In this document: positions 36,096 through 43,597 of the stretch, one piece after another
Layout: each line of letters opens with the position of its first letter
Numbering within the stretch: the first letter of the stretch is position 1
DNA from: Acrocarpospora macrocephala
Lineage (GTDB): Bacteria; Actinomycetota; Actinomycetes; Streptosporangiales; Streptosporangiaceae
DNA: 49,917 nt
NCBI RefSeq assembly: GCF_009687865.1
Contig: NZ_BLAE01000084.1
Location: 1-49,917, forward strand
Reading direction: 5' to 3'
Translations under genes and position numbers: made by a program
The notes under the pieces: model-generated
The model's input: the letters and a program-made list of their open reading frames with translations, nothing else
Told to the model about the DNA's origin: nothing
Databases searched by the model: none

Positions 36096-38158
36096 ATCAT
36101 GACGTGCTGTTCGGGGTGGCCGACGAAGCTGAACTGGGCGTTGCGGGTGAGTTTGTAGTCGGCGGCCTGCCAGGTGTGGGCGGAGGCGTCTGAGCCGCGC
36201 ATGTAGACGAAGTTGAAGCGGTCCGCGGAGTAGATGCGGATGCCGTCCTCTTTGAGGCGGCGGACCAGGCGGGTGTCCTCGCCCGCGTTGACCGGTTCGA
36301 AGGGGATCGAGCGGAGCAGGTCGGCCTTGGCGAGGATGGTGGCGCCCTGGACCAGGTGGGCGTAGCGGTGTTCCAGGCCGGGGAGGCGGTAGACCGTCTC
36401 GTTGCGGTCGGGGAAGTAGGTGTAGTGCGCGCCCTTGCCCACCATTTCGGCTTCGGAGTAGTCGAAGGAGCGGACCAGGTCGGAGAGGTAGTGCTCGCCG
36501 TAGAGGTTGTCGTCGTCCATTTTGGCGATGAGCTCGCCGTCGGCGTGGGCGATGCCGTGGTTGAGGACCTCGCCGAGGGTGAAGCTGGGGGGCGCGGTCA
36601 GGACCTTCACCGCGGGGACTCCGGCGGCGAGGGCCTTGTCGCGGATGACGCTGGGGTCTTCGGAGAGGCCGTGCAGGACCAGGACGAGCTCCAGGTCGCG
36701 GTGGCGCTGGCGGGCGACCTGGCTGATCGCGTGTTCGAGCTGGCCGGCCCGGTTGGTGGGCAGCACGACGGAGATCGAGTGCGAGCGGGCGACCACCGGG
36801 CGGCCGACGGCGCCCAGGATCTGGTCGACGCGGTGGGAGAAGAGGTGCTTGTCGAAGACTTCGCGCATGGCGAGGTGGCCCTGGCGGGCGCGCAGCTCAG
36901 GGCTGTTGATCAGGTAGAGGGCCCGGTTGTACGCCTCCTCCTGCGAGTGCGCGACCGGGATGAGATCCCCGAAAGTCTCCTCGATCGCCCGGGACCAGCC
37001 GGAGAGCACGGTCGTCCCCGAAGCGGACAGTTCGAAGACGCGGCGCGCGCACATGGTCGGTGAGTCGATCACCGAGTTCACGTTCAGGAAGACCTTGTAC
37101 ATCTTGTACGCGGCGAGCATCTGCTCGTAAGGAAGCTCGCCCACGATGTGCGGCCGATACTCCTCCGGCCAGGCGTACTTGTCGGCGACCGTCCCGTTAC
37201 GAGCGAAGATGTGCAGCCCGAGCTCCCGTGCCGGGGCCAGAATGGTCTCCATCTGCTCGCGACGTTCCGGGTGCTTGTCCCGGAAATACATCCCGCCGAA
37301 CACGATGTCGTACATCCGGCCCTGCTTGGTCTGGATCGGATTGTGAATCCGCGGCTGCGCTGCGAACTGCAACACATCCACCCGATCATGTCCCAATATT
37401 TCCCGATATTTCGGGATCATGTCGCCGTCGCACGTGTACACGTGGTCGAACAACTTCGCCGTATCGATGAAGAAGTCGAAGTTCGGCGGGTCCTCCTTGT
37501 TCCAGAAGACCGACGGAATCCCTTCCGAACGACACCACGCCAGCAGGTCGCGGAGTTCCTGCTTCGGGGCGTTCGTCCCCGTCATCTGGTAGCGCCAGCG
37601 CCCCTGGTTCCCATGCCACGCCGACTCGCAGAACAACAGATCAGGACGCTTCTCGGCGAAGATCTCCGGCCAGTCCGCCAGCCCGAACTCGATCTGATCC
37701 CACTCGTACTGGAAGGCCATTCGCGAGAAGTCGTCCAGGATGACCGCCACCTTGAGATCCGGACGTGTCATCACCCCTTGCGGCCACTGCAATGTCGGGA
37801 TCTTGACCTCGGGCCCCTTCAGCTCCGCCTGCGCCGCCGCCTCGACCACGGAAATGGGCGCCTTCGGGCTCTTCCGCCCCTTCATCGCCTTCGACAGATC
37901 CCGCGGCAGCCGTACGAACTTGGCCGGCTTCGCCGCGCCCGTCAGCGCCTGAGCGACCCGGAACGGCCGCTGCGTCTGGGTGGCCTTGAGCTTCCAGATC
38001 GCATATTCCGCCCGCGCCTCCTGGGTGGCGAGCTTCTTCTCCAGCTCCCGGATCCGCTGCTCGTAGCGCTCGACGACCTTACGTTCCTCGGGCAGCCAGT
38101 TCACCGGCCCGAGCCGCTGGAACCGCGGCTCGTCGAAGGTCTCGTCGCTCTCAGCCAT
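36092..38158 (-). CDS. Two-domain glycosyltransferase: CgeB-like GT-B part plus GT2
   Basis: 688 residues. Residues about 15-60 are charged and probably coiled coil (ERYEQRIRELEKKLATQE). From about 125 to 450 lies a CgeB/YkvP-like GT-B domain: VAVILDDFSRMAFQYEW, VFWNKEDPPNFDFF, FGGMYFRDKHPERR, LNVNSVIDSPTMCARRVFEL (as NVNSVIDSPTM then RRVFEL). From about 460 a GT2 domain begins at ISVVLPTNRAGQLEHAI and has the metal-binding AKMDDDNLYG and a late GEDTRLVRRL. The protein may add two sugars in sequence. No signal or membrane helix, so it acts in the cytoplasm. It heads the polysaccharide locus on the minus strand with the epimerase behind it. Confidence 0.87.
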   Translation of the reverse strand: MAESDETFDEPRFQRLGPVNWLPEERKVVERYEQRIRELEKKLATQEARAEYAIWKLKATQTQRPFRVAQALTGAAKPAKFVRLPRDLSKAMKGRKSPKAPISVVEAAAQAELKGPEVKIPTLQWPQGVMTRPDLKVAVILDDFSRMAFQYEWDQIEFGLADWPEIFAEKRPDLLFCESAWHGNQGRWRYQMTGTNAPKQELRDLLAWCRSEGIPSVFWNKEDPPNFDFFIDTAKLFDHVYTCDGDMIPKYREILGHDRVDVLQFAAQPRIHNPIQTKQGRMYDIVFGGMYFRDKHPERREQMETILAPARELGLHIFARNGTVADKYAWPEEYRPHIVGELPYEQMLAAYKMYKVFLNVNSVIDSPTMCARRVFELSASGTTVLSGWSRAIEETFGDLIPVAHSQEEAYNRALYLINSPELRARQGHLAMREVFDKHLFSHRVDQILGAVGRPVVARSHSISVVLPTNRAGQLEHAISQVARQRHRDLELVLVLHGLSEDPSVIRDKALAAGVPAVKVLTAPPSFTLGEVLNHGIAHADGELIAKMDDDNLYGEHYLSDLVRSFDYSEAEMVGKGAHYTYFPDRNETVYRLPGLEHRYAHLVQGATILAKADLLRSIPFEPVNAGEDTRLVRRLKEDGIRIYSADRFNFVYMRGSDASAHTWQAADYKLTRNAQFSFVGHPEQHVMI

Positions 38159-38235
38159 GCTTCAGCCCTTGCTAGGTTCGTCGTGATCAGCCATGGTACG
38201 GCGGAAGCCGTGGGCATTTGTGAGTTTTGTACGGC

Positions 38236-39375
38236 TTAGCCGACTGTTCCCCGCGCCGCAGGCGAGAGGTTCTCTCCCCGCAACCAGGCCGCGATCACCC
38301 GCGCGATCCGCAGTCCCGACTTCCCATCCCACAACACCGGCAACTCCTCGCTCGGCGTCGAAGCCCCGTCGACCAGGGCCTGAGCGGCGGCGGCCGGCAG
38401 CTGCGCCGGAGTCACCAGGCGGTTCGTGCCGTGCGTCACCGTGATCGGCCGCTCGGTGTTGGGCCGGATGGTCAGGCAGGGCACGCCCAGCATGGTCGTC
38501 TCCTCCTGAACCCCGCCGGAGTCGGTCAGCACCAGCGCCGCGCCGCGGACCAGCGAGAGGAAGTCCACATACCCGAGCGGTTCGACGATCTTCAAGGCGG
38601 GCCCGTCCACCAGGCCGGCCTCCGCCAGCCGCTGCCGTCCGCGCGGGTGCAGCGGCACGACCACCGGCACCTGCTCGGCCACCCCGAGCACCGCGTCCAC
38701 GAGCTCCTTGGCGGAGGCGGGATCGTCCACGTTCGCGGGCCGGTGCAACGTTCCCACCGCATAGCGGCCGGACAGCCCGAGCCGTTCCTGCACGGGCGCG
38801 GGGTCCAGCTTCGGCAGCGCCGAGAAGAGGCTGTCGATCATCGGATTGCCGACGAGATGCACCTTCGACGGGGAAATGCCCTCATGCGCTAGATGCGACA
38901 GAGCGTCCGGCGAGGTGCAGAACAGGATGTCGGCCAGCGCGTCGGTGACGATCCGGTTGACCTCCTCTGGCATGCTCCGGTCGAAGGAGCGCAGCCCGGC
39001 CTCCACGTGCGCGGTCGGGATGCCGAGCTTGGCGCAGACCAGGATCGCGGCCAGCGTGGAGTTCACGTCGCCGTAGACGACCACCAGGCCGGGCTGCTCG
39101 CGGAGCATGACCTCTTCGAGACCGGTCAGCAGGGTCGCGGTCTGCTGGGCGTGCGTCCCGGAGCCGACGGCCAGGTTGGCGAGCGGCTCGGGCAGGTTCA
39201 GGTCGACGAAGAACACATCCGACATCAGCGCGTCGTAGTGCTGGCCGGTGTGGATGAGGCCCTGCCGTACCCCCAGCTCGGCCAGACCGGATATGACCGG
39301 TGCCGCCTTGACGAAGTTGGGCCGAGCGCCCAGAACATGCAGGACGAGGGTGTCATTCAGCCGTGAATCCCTCAA
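38236..39375 (-). CDS. wecB: UDP-N-acetylglucosamine 2-epimerase (non-hydrolysing)
   Basis: 379 residues; interconverts UDP-GlcNAc and UDP-ManNAc. Landmarks: LGARPNFVKAAPV at the start, HTGQHYD, VYGDVNSTLA, HVEAGLRSFDRSMPEE with the catalytic Asp/Glu region, TLHRPANVDD, and TDSGGVQEETTMLGVP. Start: no ATG or GTG is suitably placed; TTG 39375 has AAGG upstream and gives the right N-terminus, whereas the open frame to 39456 would cross the promoter of the divergent glycosyltransferase. With the dehydrogenase at 41199 it would supply UDP-ManNAcA. Confidence 0.92.
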   Translation of the reverse strand: MRDSRLNDTLVLHVLGARPNFVKAAPVISGLAELGVRQGLIHTGQHYDALMSDVFFVDLNLPEPLANLAVGSGTHAQQTATLLTGLEEVMLREQPGLVVVYGDVNSTLAAILVCAKLGIPTAHVEAGLRSFDRSMPEEVNRIVTDALADILFCTSPDALSHLAHEGISPSKVHLVGNPMIDSLFSALPKLDPAPVQERLGLSGRYAVGTLHRPANVDDPASAKELVDAVLGVAEQVPVVVPLHPRGRQRLAEAGLVDGPALKIVEPLGYVDFLSLVRGAALVLTDSGGVQEETTMLGVPCLTIRPNTERPITVTHGTNRLVTPAQLPAAAAQALVDGASTPSEELPVLWDGKSGLRIARVIAAWLRGENLSPAARGTVG

Positions 39376-39419
39376 TGACCTTGCCTTTCTTCTGGGACTG
39401 GGGCAAACGTTGCCTATGG

Positions 39420-39425
39420 TACGGT
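39420..39425 (+). promoter_or_regulatory. -10 element of a leaderless transcript
   Basis: TACGGT lies 6 bases before GTG 39432, with an alternative TATGGT at 39415-39420. No ribosome site precedes the GTG, consistent with a leaderless mRNA. Confidence 0.45.
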
Positions 39426-39431
39426 CACGCC

Positions 39432-41096
39432 GTGGTAAGCGAGGCCAACAAGCCAACGAAGGTGTCCGCCAAGAAGGCGAAGGCCGGTGTCGGTGGACTT
39501 CTGCGGGGATTCGTGAAGAATCCCGTGATCGTGTCGCGAATCGTGGTGGGCAAGGTCAAGTCGGATCCCATGCGGGTCGCCCAGGCCGCCGCGGACGCCA
39601 TGCCGGCCCGGATGCGGCCCCTGGTGGGCCGGATCGCCTGGCCGGTCGCCCGGTATGCCCGGGTCACGATCCGGAAGATCGTTCGCCGGATGGCCGACGG
39701 ACCGCTCGAAGCGGCCAAGGTCCACTGGGAGGGCGGGCGGATCACCAAGGCCATCGAGGTGCTGCAACCGCACACCCGGTGGCCGTTCATCCGCCGCAGG
39801 ATCGCCTACTACGAGGGCGAGCTGGCCGCGATCGGCAGCGATCCCATTCCGCCCAAGGCCAAGGTGATCATGGGCGATCGGGTGCCGGGGCGGGTGCTGC
39901 ATATCGTGACCAACGCCTTGCCGTACACGCAGGCGGGGTACACGGTGCGAACCCACCGGATCGTCACCGCGCAGCAGGCGGCGGGGCTCGATCCGCATGT
40001 GGTGACCAGCTGGGGCTGGCCGATGTTGCAAGGCCACACCGACGCGACGCCGTACGACGAGATCGACGGGATCCCCTACCGGCGGCTGCTGCCCAGCGGC
40101 GAGGTGCCGAACGAGAGCCGGGGCCGCATGATCCGCGGCGCGGCGGACGTGACCGAGCTGGTCCGGCAGTTGCGCCCGCAGGTGCTGCACGCGGCCACCG
40201 ACCACCGCAACGGTTCGGTCGCGCTCGCCGTGCGCGAGCGCACGAACACCCCGTTCGTCTACGAAGTGCGCGGCTTCCTCGAAGAGACCTGGACCTCCAG
40301 GGACCCCAGGCGCATCGGCAGCGAGCGGCACCTGCTCCAGAAGGAGCGCGAGGCGCACATCATGCGCTCCGCCGACGCCGTGGTCACGCTGGCCGAGACC
40401 ATGGTCACCGAGATCCTCGAACGCGGCGTGCCCCGCGAGCGGATCTACCTGGCCCCGAACGCGGTAGACGACAGCCTGCTCACCGCCTCCTACGACGGCC
40501 ACGCCCTGCGCCACGAGTACGGCATTCGCGACGACGAGATCGTGGTCGGCTCGGTGTCCAGCATCGTCGGGTACGAGGGATTCGCCACCCTGCTGAGCGC
40601 TGCCGCGCTGCTGAAGGCCCAAGGCACGCCGGTCCGCGTGCTGATCGTCGGCGACGGCGCGGAACGGCCCGCGCTGCTCCAGCAGGTCGACAAGCTCGGT
40701 ATCGGCGACATTTCCCTGCTGCCCGGGCGAGTCGGGCCGGAGGAGGCACTACAGGCTCAGGCGGCCATCGACATCTTCGTCTGCCCGCGCGACGATCTCC
40801 GCGTCACCCGGCTGGTCACCCCGCTCAAGCCGGTCGAAGCGATGGCACTGGGCAAACCGGTCGTGCTCAGCGACCTTCCCGCGCTGTCCGAATTGGTGGG
40901 CTCCGACGGCGCCGGCCTGCTGGTGAAGCCGGAGAGCCCGGAAGAGCTGGCCAAGGCCCTCGCCGAGCTGCGGGACGACCCGGAGCGGCGGCGCGCAATG
41001 GGCGAAGCCGGTCGCGCAGAAGTTGCCGCAAAACGGACATGGAGCAGCCTCGCAAAGACCTATCGTGACATTTACGAATCGATCGTCAGCACGTGA
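39432..41096 (+). CDS. GT4 family glycosyltransferase
   Basis: 554 residues. A basic N-terminal region of about 140 residues without a known domain precedes a GT-B glycosyltransferase: HIVTNALPYTQAGYTVRTHR is the N-terminal domain start, FVYEVRGFLEETW the central region, and YLAPNAVDDSLL, VGSVSSIVGYEGF, VLIVGDGAERPAL and PLKPVEAMALGKPVVLSD make up the nucleotide-sugar-binding half, with the Glu of the EAMA loop contacting the donor. Sugar and acceptor are unknown; surface polysaccharide assembly is inferred from the neighbours. GTG 39432 is preferred; the earlier ATG 39363 lies in the divergent promoter. Confidence 0.9.
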   Translation: MVSEANKPTKVSAKKAKAGVGGLLRGFVKNPVIVSRIVVGKVKSDPMRVAQAAADAMPARMRPLVGRIAWPVARYARVTIRKIVRRMADGPLEAAKVHWEGGRITKAIEVLQPHTRWPFIRRRIAYYEGELAAIGSDPIPPKAKVIMGDRVPGRVLHIVTNALPYTQAGYTVRTHRIVTAQQAAGLDPHVVTSWGWPMLQGHTDATPYDEIDGIPYRRLLPSGEVPNESRGRMIRGAADVTELVRQLRPQVLHAATDHRNGSVALAVRERTNTPFVYEVRGFLEETWTSRDPRRIGSERHLLQKEREAHIMRSADAVVTLAETMVTEILERGVPRERIYLAPNAVDDSLLTASYDGHALRHEYGIRDDEIVVGSVSSIVGYEGFATLLSAAALLKAQGTPVRVLIVGDGAERPALLQQVDKLGIGDISLLPGRVGPEEALQAQAAIDIFVCPRDDLRVTRLVTPLKPVEAMALGKPVVLSDLPALSELVGSDGAGLLVKPESPEELAKALAELRDDPERRRAMGEAGRAEVAAKRTWSSLAKTYRDIYESIVST

Positions 41097-41152
41097 GTTC
41101 CACCGAAGAAGCCGGATCTGGTGCATCAGGCATCCTTGGTGCCGAGTTGAGA

Positions 41153-41158
41153 TAGCCT
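41153..41158 (+). promoter_or_regulatory. -10 element ahead of the leader ORF
   Basis: TAGCCT lies 8 bases before ATG 41167 with no ribosome site between, so a leaderless transcript starting at the small ORF is likely. Confidence 0.42.
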
Positions 41159-41166
41159 TTGCGACC

Positions 41167-41202
41167 ATGAAGTGTTGTTCCCGTTCCCAGGTCTCATCGT
41201 GA
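41167..41202 (+). CDS. Possible 11-residue leader peptide with a Cys-Cys pair
   Basis: The frame reads MKCCSRSQVSS and stops at TGA 41200-41202, overlapping GTG 41199 of the sugar-nucleotide dehydrogenase as GTGA. A leaderless -10 precedes it. In mycobacteria, leaderless short ORFs with consecutive Cys codons act as cysteine-responsive attenuators; whether two Cys codons suffice here is an open question. At minimum it could couple translation to the next gene, which lacks a good ribosome site of its own. Confidence 0.4.
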   Translation: MKCCSRSQVSS

Positions 41203-42461
41203 CCCGCTTCGATCTCACGATCATCGGATTGGGCTACGTAGGCATGCCGCTGGCCAAGGAGGCCACCGCGGCAGGCTTGACCGTGGCCGGGCTCGACGTG
41301 GACCCCCGCAAGGTGGACGCGCTCAACGCGGGCAGGTCGTATATCGACGACCTGACGGACGCCGACCTCGACGGCATGATCGGCAACGGCTTCACGCCGA
41401 CGCTGGATCCTTCGGTGCTGTCCGAGTCGTCCACGATCGTGATCTGCGTGCCGACGCCGCTGGATGAGGACCACCGTCCGGACCTCTCCGCCGTCGAAGG
41501 AGCCACCGCCGCCGTCGCCGCCCACCTGCGGGCCGGCACGCTGGTGGTGCTCGAATCGACCACCTGGCCGGGCACGACCGACGAGGTGGCGCGGCCGATC
41601 CTCGAGAAGTCGGGTCTGGTCGCCGGGACCGACTTCCACCTGGCGTTCTCGCCGGAGCGGATCGACCCGGGCAACACCAAATACGGGCTGCGGAACACCC
41701 CCAAGGTGGTCGGCGGGTTCACGCCCGCCTGCCGGGAGCGGGCCGAGGCCTTCTACTCGCAGTTCATCGAGCGGGTCGTGCCGGTCAGCGGCACCCGCGA
41801 GGCCGAGATGGCCAAGCTGCTGGAGAACACCTACCGGCACGTCAACATCGCGCTCGTGAACGAGATGGCGATCTTCTGCGACGAGCTCGGGGTGGACCTC
41901 TGGGAGTCCATCGAGGCGGCGGCTACCAAGCCGTTCGGGTTCCAGAAGTTCCTGCCGGGGCCGGGCGTCGGCGGGCACTGCATTCCGGTGGATCCGTCGT
42001 ATCTGTCCTACACGGTGCGCAAGCTCGGGTACCCGTTCCGGTTCGTGGAGCTGGCGCAGGAGATCAACGAGCGCATGCCGTCGTATGTGGTGGCGCGGGT
42101 GCAGCGGCTGCTGAACCGGCATCGTAAGCCGGTTAACGGGTCGAAGGTGCTGCTGCTCGGCGTGACGTACAAGCCGGATATCGCCGATGAGCGGGAGACG
42201 CCCGCGATCCCGGTCGCGGAGGCGCTGCTCGAACTCGGCGCGGATCTCTCGTTCTGCGACCCGCATGTGCGCGAATGGTCGGTGGAGGGCACCCCGGTGG
42301 CGCGGAAGGACGATCTCGCCACCGCTATCGCGGAGGCGGACGTGACCGTGCTGCTGCAGCAGCACTCCGCGTTCGACCTGGAACTGATCGAGCGGCAGGG
42401 TGTCCTGGTGCTCGACACTCGTGGCGTGCTCGCCACGAGCGAACGCGTCGAGCGGCTGTAG
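41199..42461 (+). CDS. wecC: Nucleotide-sugar dehydrogenase, UDP-ManNAc/UDP-GlcNAc type
   Basis: 420 residues. The four-electron oxidation of a UDP-sugar C6 hydroxyl to the uronic acid is expected. Motifs: IIGLGYVGMPLA (NAD+), PTPLDEDHRPD, VLESTTWPGTT, FSPERIDPGNT, KLLENTYRHVNIALVNE with the catalytic Lys and Asn region, and GPGVGGHCIPVDPSYL with the catalytic Cys. The SPERIDPG and GGHCIPVDP forms fit the WecC/WbpA group rather than UDP-glucose dehydrogenase; with wecB nearby UDP-ManNAcA is the likely product. GTG 41199 gives the right N-terminus. An upstream start at 41172 would add 9 residues. Confidence 0.9.
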   Translation: MTRFDLTIIGLGYVGMPLAKEATAAGLTVAGLDVDPRKVDALNAGRSYIDDLTDADLDGMIGNGFTPTLDPSVLSESSTIVICVPTPLDEDHRPDLSAVEGATAAVAAHLRAGTLVVLESTTWPGTTDEVARPILEKSGLVAGTDFHLAFSPERIDPGNTKYGLRNTPKVVGGFTPACRERAEAFYSQFIERVVPVSGTREAEMAKLLENTYRHVNIALVNEMAIFCDELGVDLWESIEAAATKPFGFQKFLPGPGVGGHCIPVDPSYLSYTVRKLGYPFRFVELAQEINERMPSYVVARVQRLLNRHRKPVNGSKVLLLGVTYKPDIADERETPAIPVAEALLELGADLSFCDPHVREWSVEGTPVARKDDLATAIAEADVTVLLQQHSAFDLELIERQGVLVLDTRGVLATSERVERL

Positions 42462-42474
42462 GGAGGCCTGGCGC

Positions 42475-43563
42475 GTGCACGTGCTCGTCATGACGGTGGT
42501 GCATCACCCCGAGGACGCCCGGATCCTGCACCGGCAGATCCGGGCCCTCGTCGACGCCGGTCATGAGGTCACGTACGCGGCGCCGTACACGGCGCGCGGA
42601 GTCGTTCCCCGGTCCTGGGTGACCGGCGTGGACCTGCCGCGAGCCGCGGAGCGGCGGCGGGTGACCGCGGTGCGGGCGGCCAGGCGGCTGTTCAAGAGCA
42701 TGCGCGGCAAGGTCGACCTGGCCCTGGTGCACGACCCGGAGCTGCTGTTCGCGGTGGCCGGCGTGCGCAACCGGCCGCCGGTCGTCTGGGACGTGCACGA
42801 GGACACCCCGGCGACCCTGTCGCTGAAACCGTGGCTGCCCGCGTTCCTGCGCCCCCCGACCCGCTTCCTGGCCCGCCTGCTCGAAGGTACGGCCGAGCGC
42901 CACCTGCACCTGCTGCTGGCCGAGACCGCCTACGCGGGCCGGTTCCGGGAGGCGCACCTGGTGGTGCCGAACGAGACCTGGGTGCCGGACAACGTCAGCG
43001 CGCCCGGCGACGACCGGGTGGTCTACCTGGGCTGGCTGTCGGAGGCGCGCGGCGTCCGGGAGGCGGTCGAGGTCGCGCGGCTGCTGCGGCCGCATCGGGT
43101 GGCGGTCGAGCTGATCGGATACGCCGATCCGCAGACCCGTCCGGTGCTGGCCGGCGCCGTCGAGGAGGGCCTGCTGGAATGGCGGGACTTCATGCCGAAC
43201 GACGAGGCGTTAAAGCGGCTGGACGGGGCGCTGGCCGGGCTTTCGCTGCTGCATGACGAGCCGAACTACCGGCACTCCATGCCCACGAAGATCGTGGAGT
43301 ACATGGCACACGGCATACCCGTGATAACGACACCCTCGCCCCGGGCCGTCGAGCTCGTGGAGCGTTACCAGAGCGGCATGGTCGTGCCCTGGCAGGATCC
43401 GCAGGCGGTCGCCAAGGCGGTGCTGTCCCTGCGGGACAACACCGAGGAACGACGGGGAGCCGGCGCGCGCGGATACGCCGCCGCCCGGGCCAACCATCAC
43501 TGGCCGAACTCGGCCCGCCGGTTCGTCGCCCAGCTCGAAACATGGGCAGGCGTCAGGCGTTAG
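42475..43563 (+). CDS. Glycosyltransferase, GT4-like
   Basis: 362 residues. GT-B fold: the N-terminal half starts VHVLVMTVVHHPEDARILHR with DLALVHDPELLF and VWDVHEDTPATL; the C-terminal half has VVYLGWLSEARGVREAVE, YRHSMPTKIVEYMAHGIPVI with the donor-binding Glu, and MVVPWQDPQAVAKAVLSL. The sequence resembles transferases of uronic acid and ManNAcA polymers, but the specificity is not certain. GTG 42475 is preceded by GGAGG, 8 bases upstream; the gene starts 13 bases after wecC, so it is in the same operon. Confidence 0.9.
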   Translation: MHVLVMTVVHHPEDARILHRQIRALVDAGHEVTYAAPYTARGVVPRSWVTGVDLPRAAERRRVTAVRAARRLFKSMRGKVDLALVHDPELLFAVAGVRNRPPVVWDVHEDTPATLSLKPWLPAFLRPPTRFLARLLEGTAERHLHLLLAETAYAGRFREAHLVVPNETWVPDNVSAPGDDRVVYLGWLSEARGVREAVEVARLLRPHRVAVELIGYADPQTRPVLAGAVEEGLLEWRDFMPNDEALKRLDGALAGLSLLHDEPNYRHSMPTKIVEYMAHGIPVITTPSPRAVELVERYQSGMVVPWQDPQAVAKAVLSLRDNTEERRGAGARGYAAARANHHWPNSARRFVAQLETWAGVRR

Positions 43564-43597
43564 TGTCCCAAATGCCGAATATGTCAGGGGTGACGGT

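Noticed and set aside
40749-42491. A 580-codon minus-strand frame
   Set aside because: Antisense shadow of the sugar-nucleotide dehydrogenase, whose motifs are complete on the plus strand.
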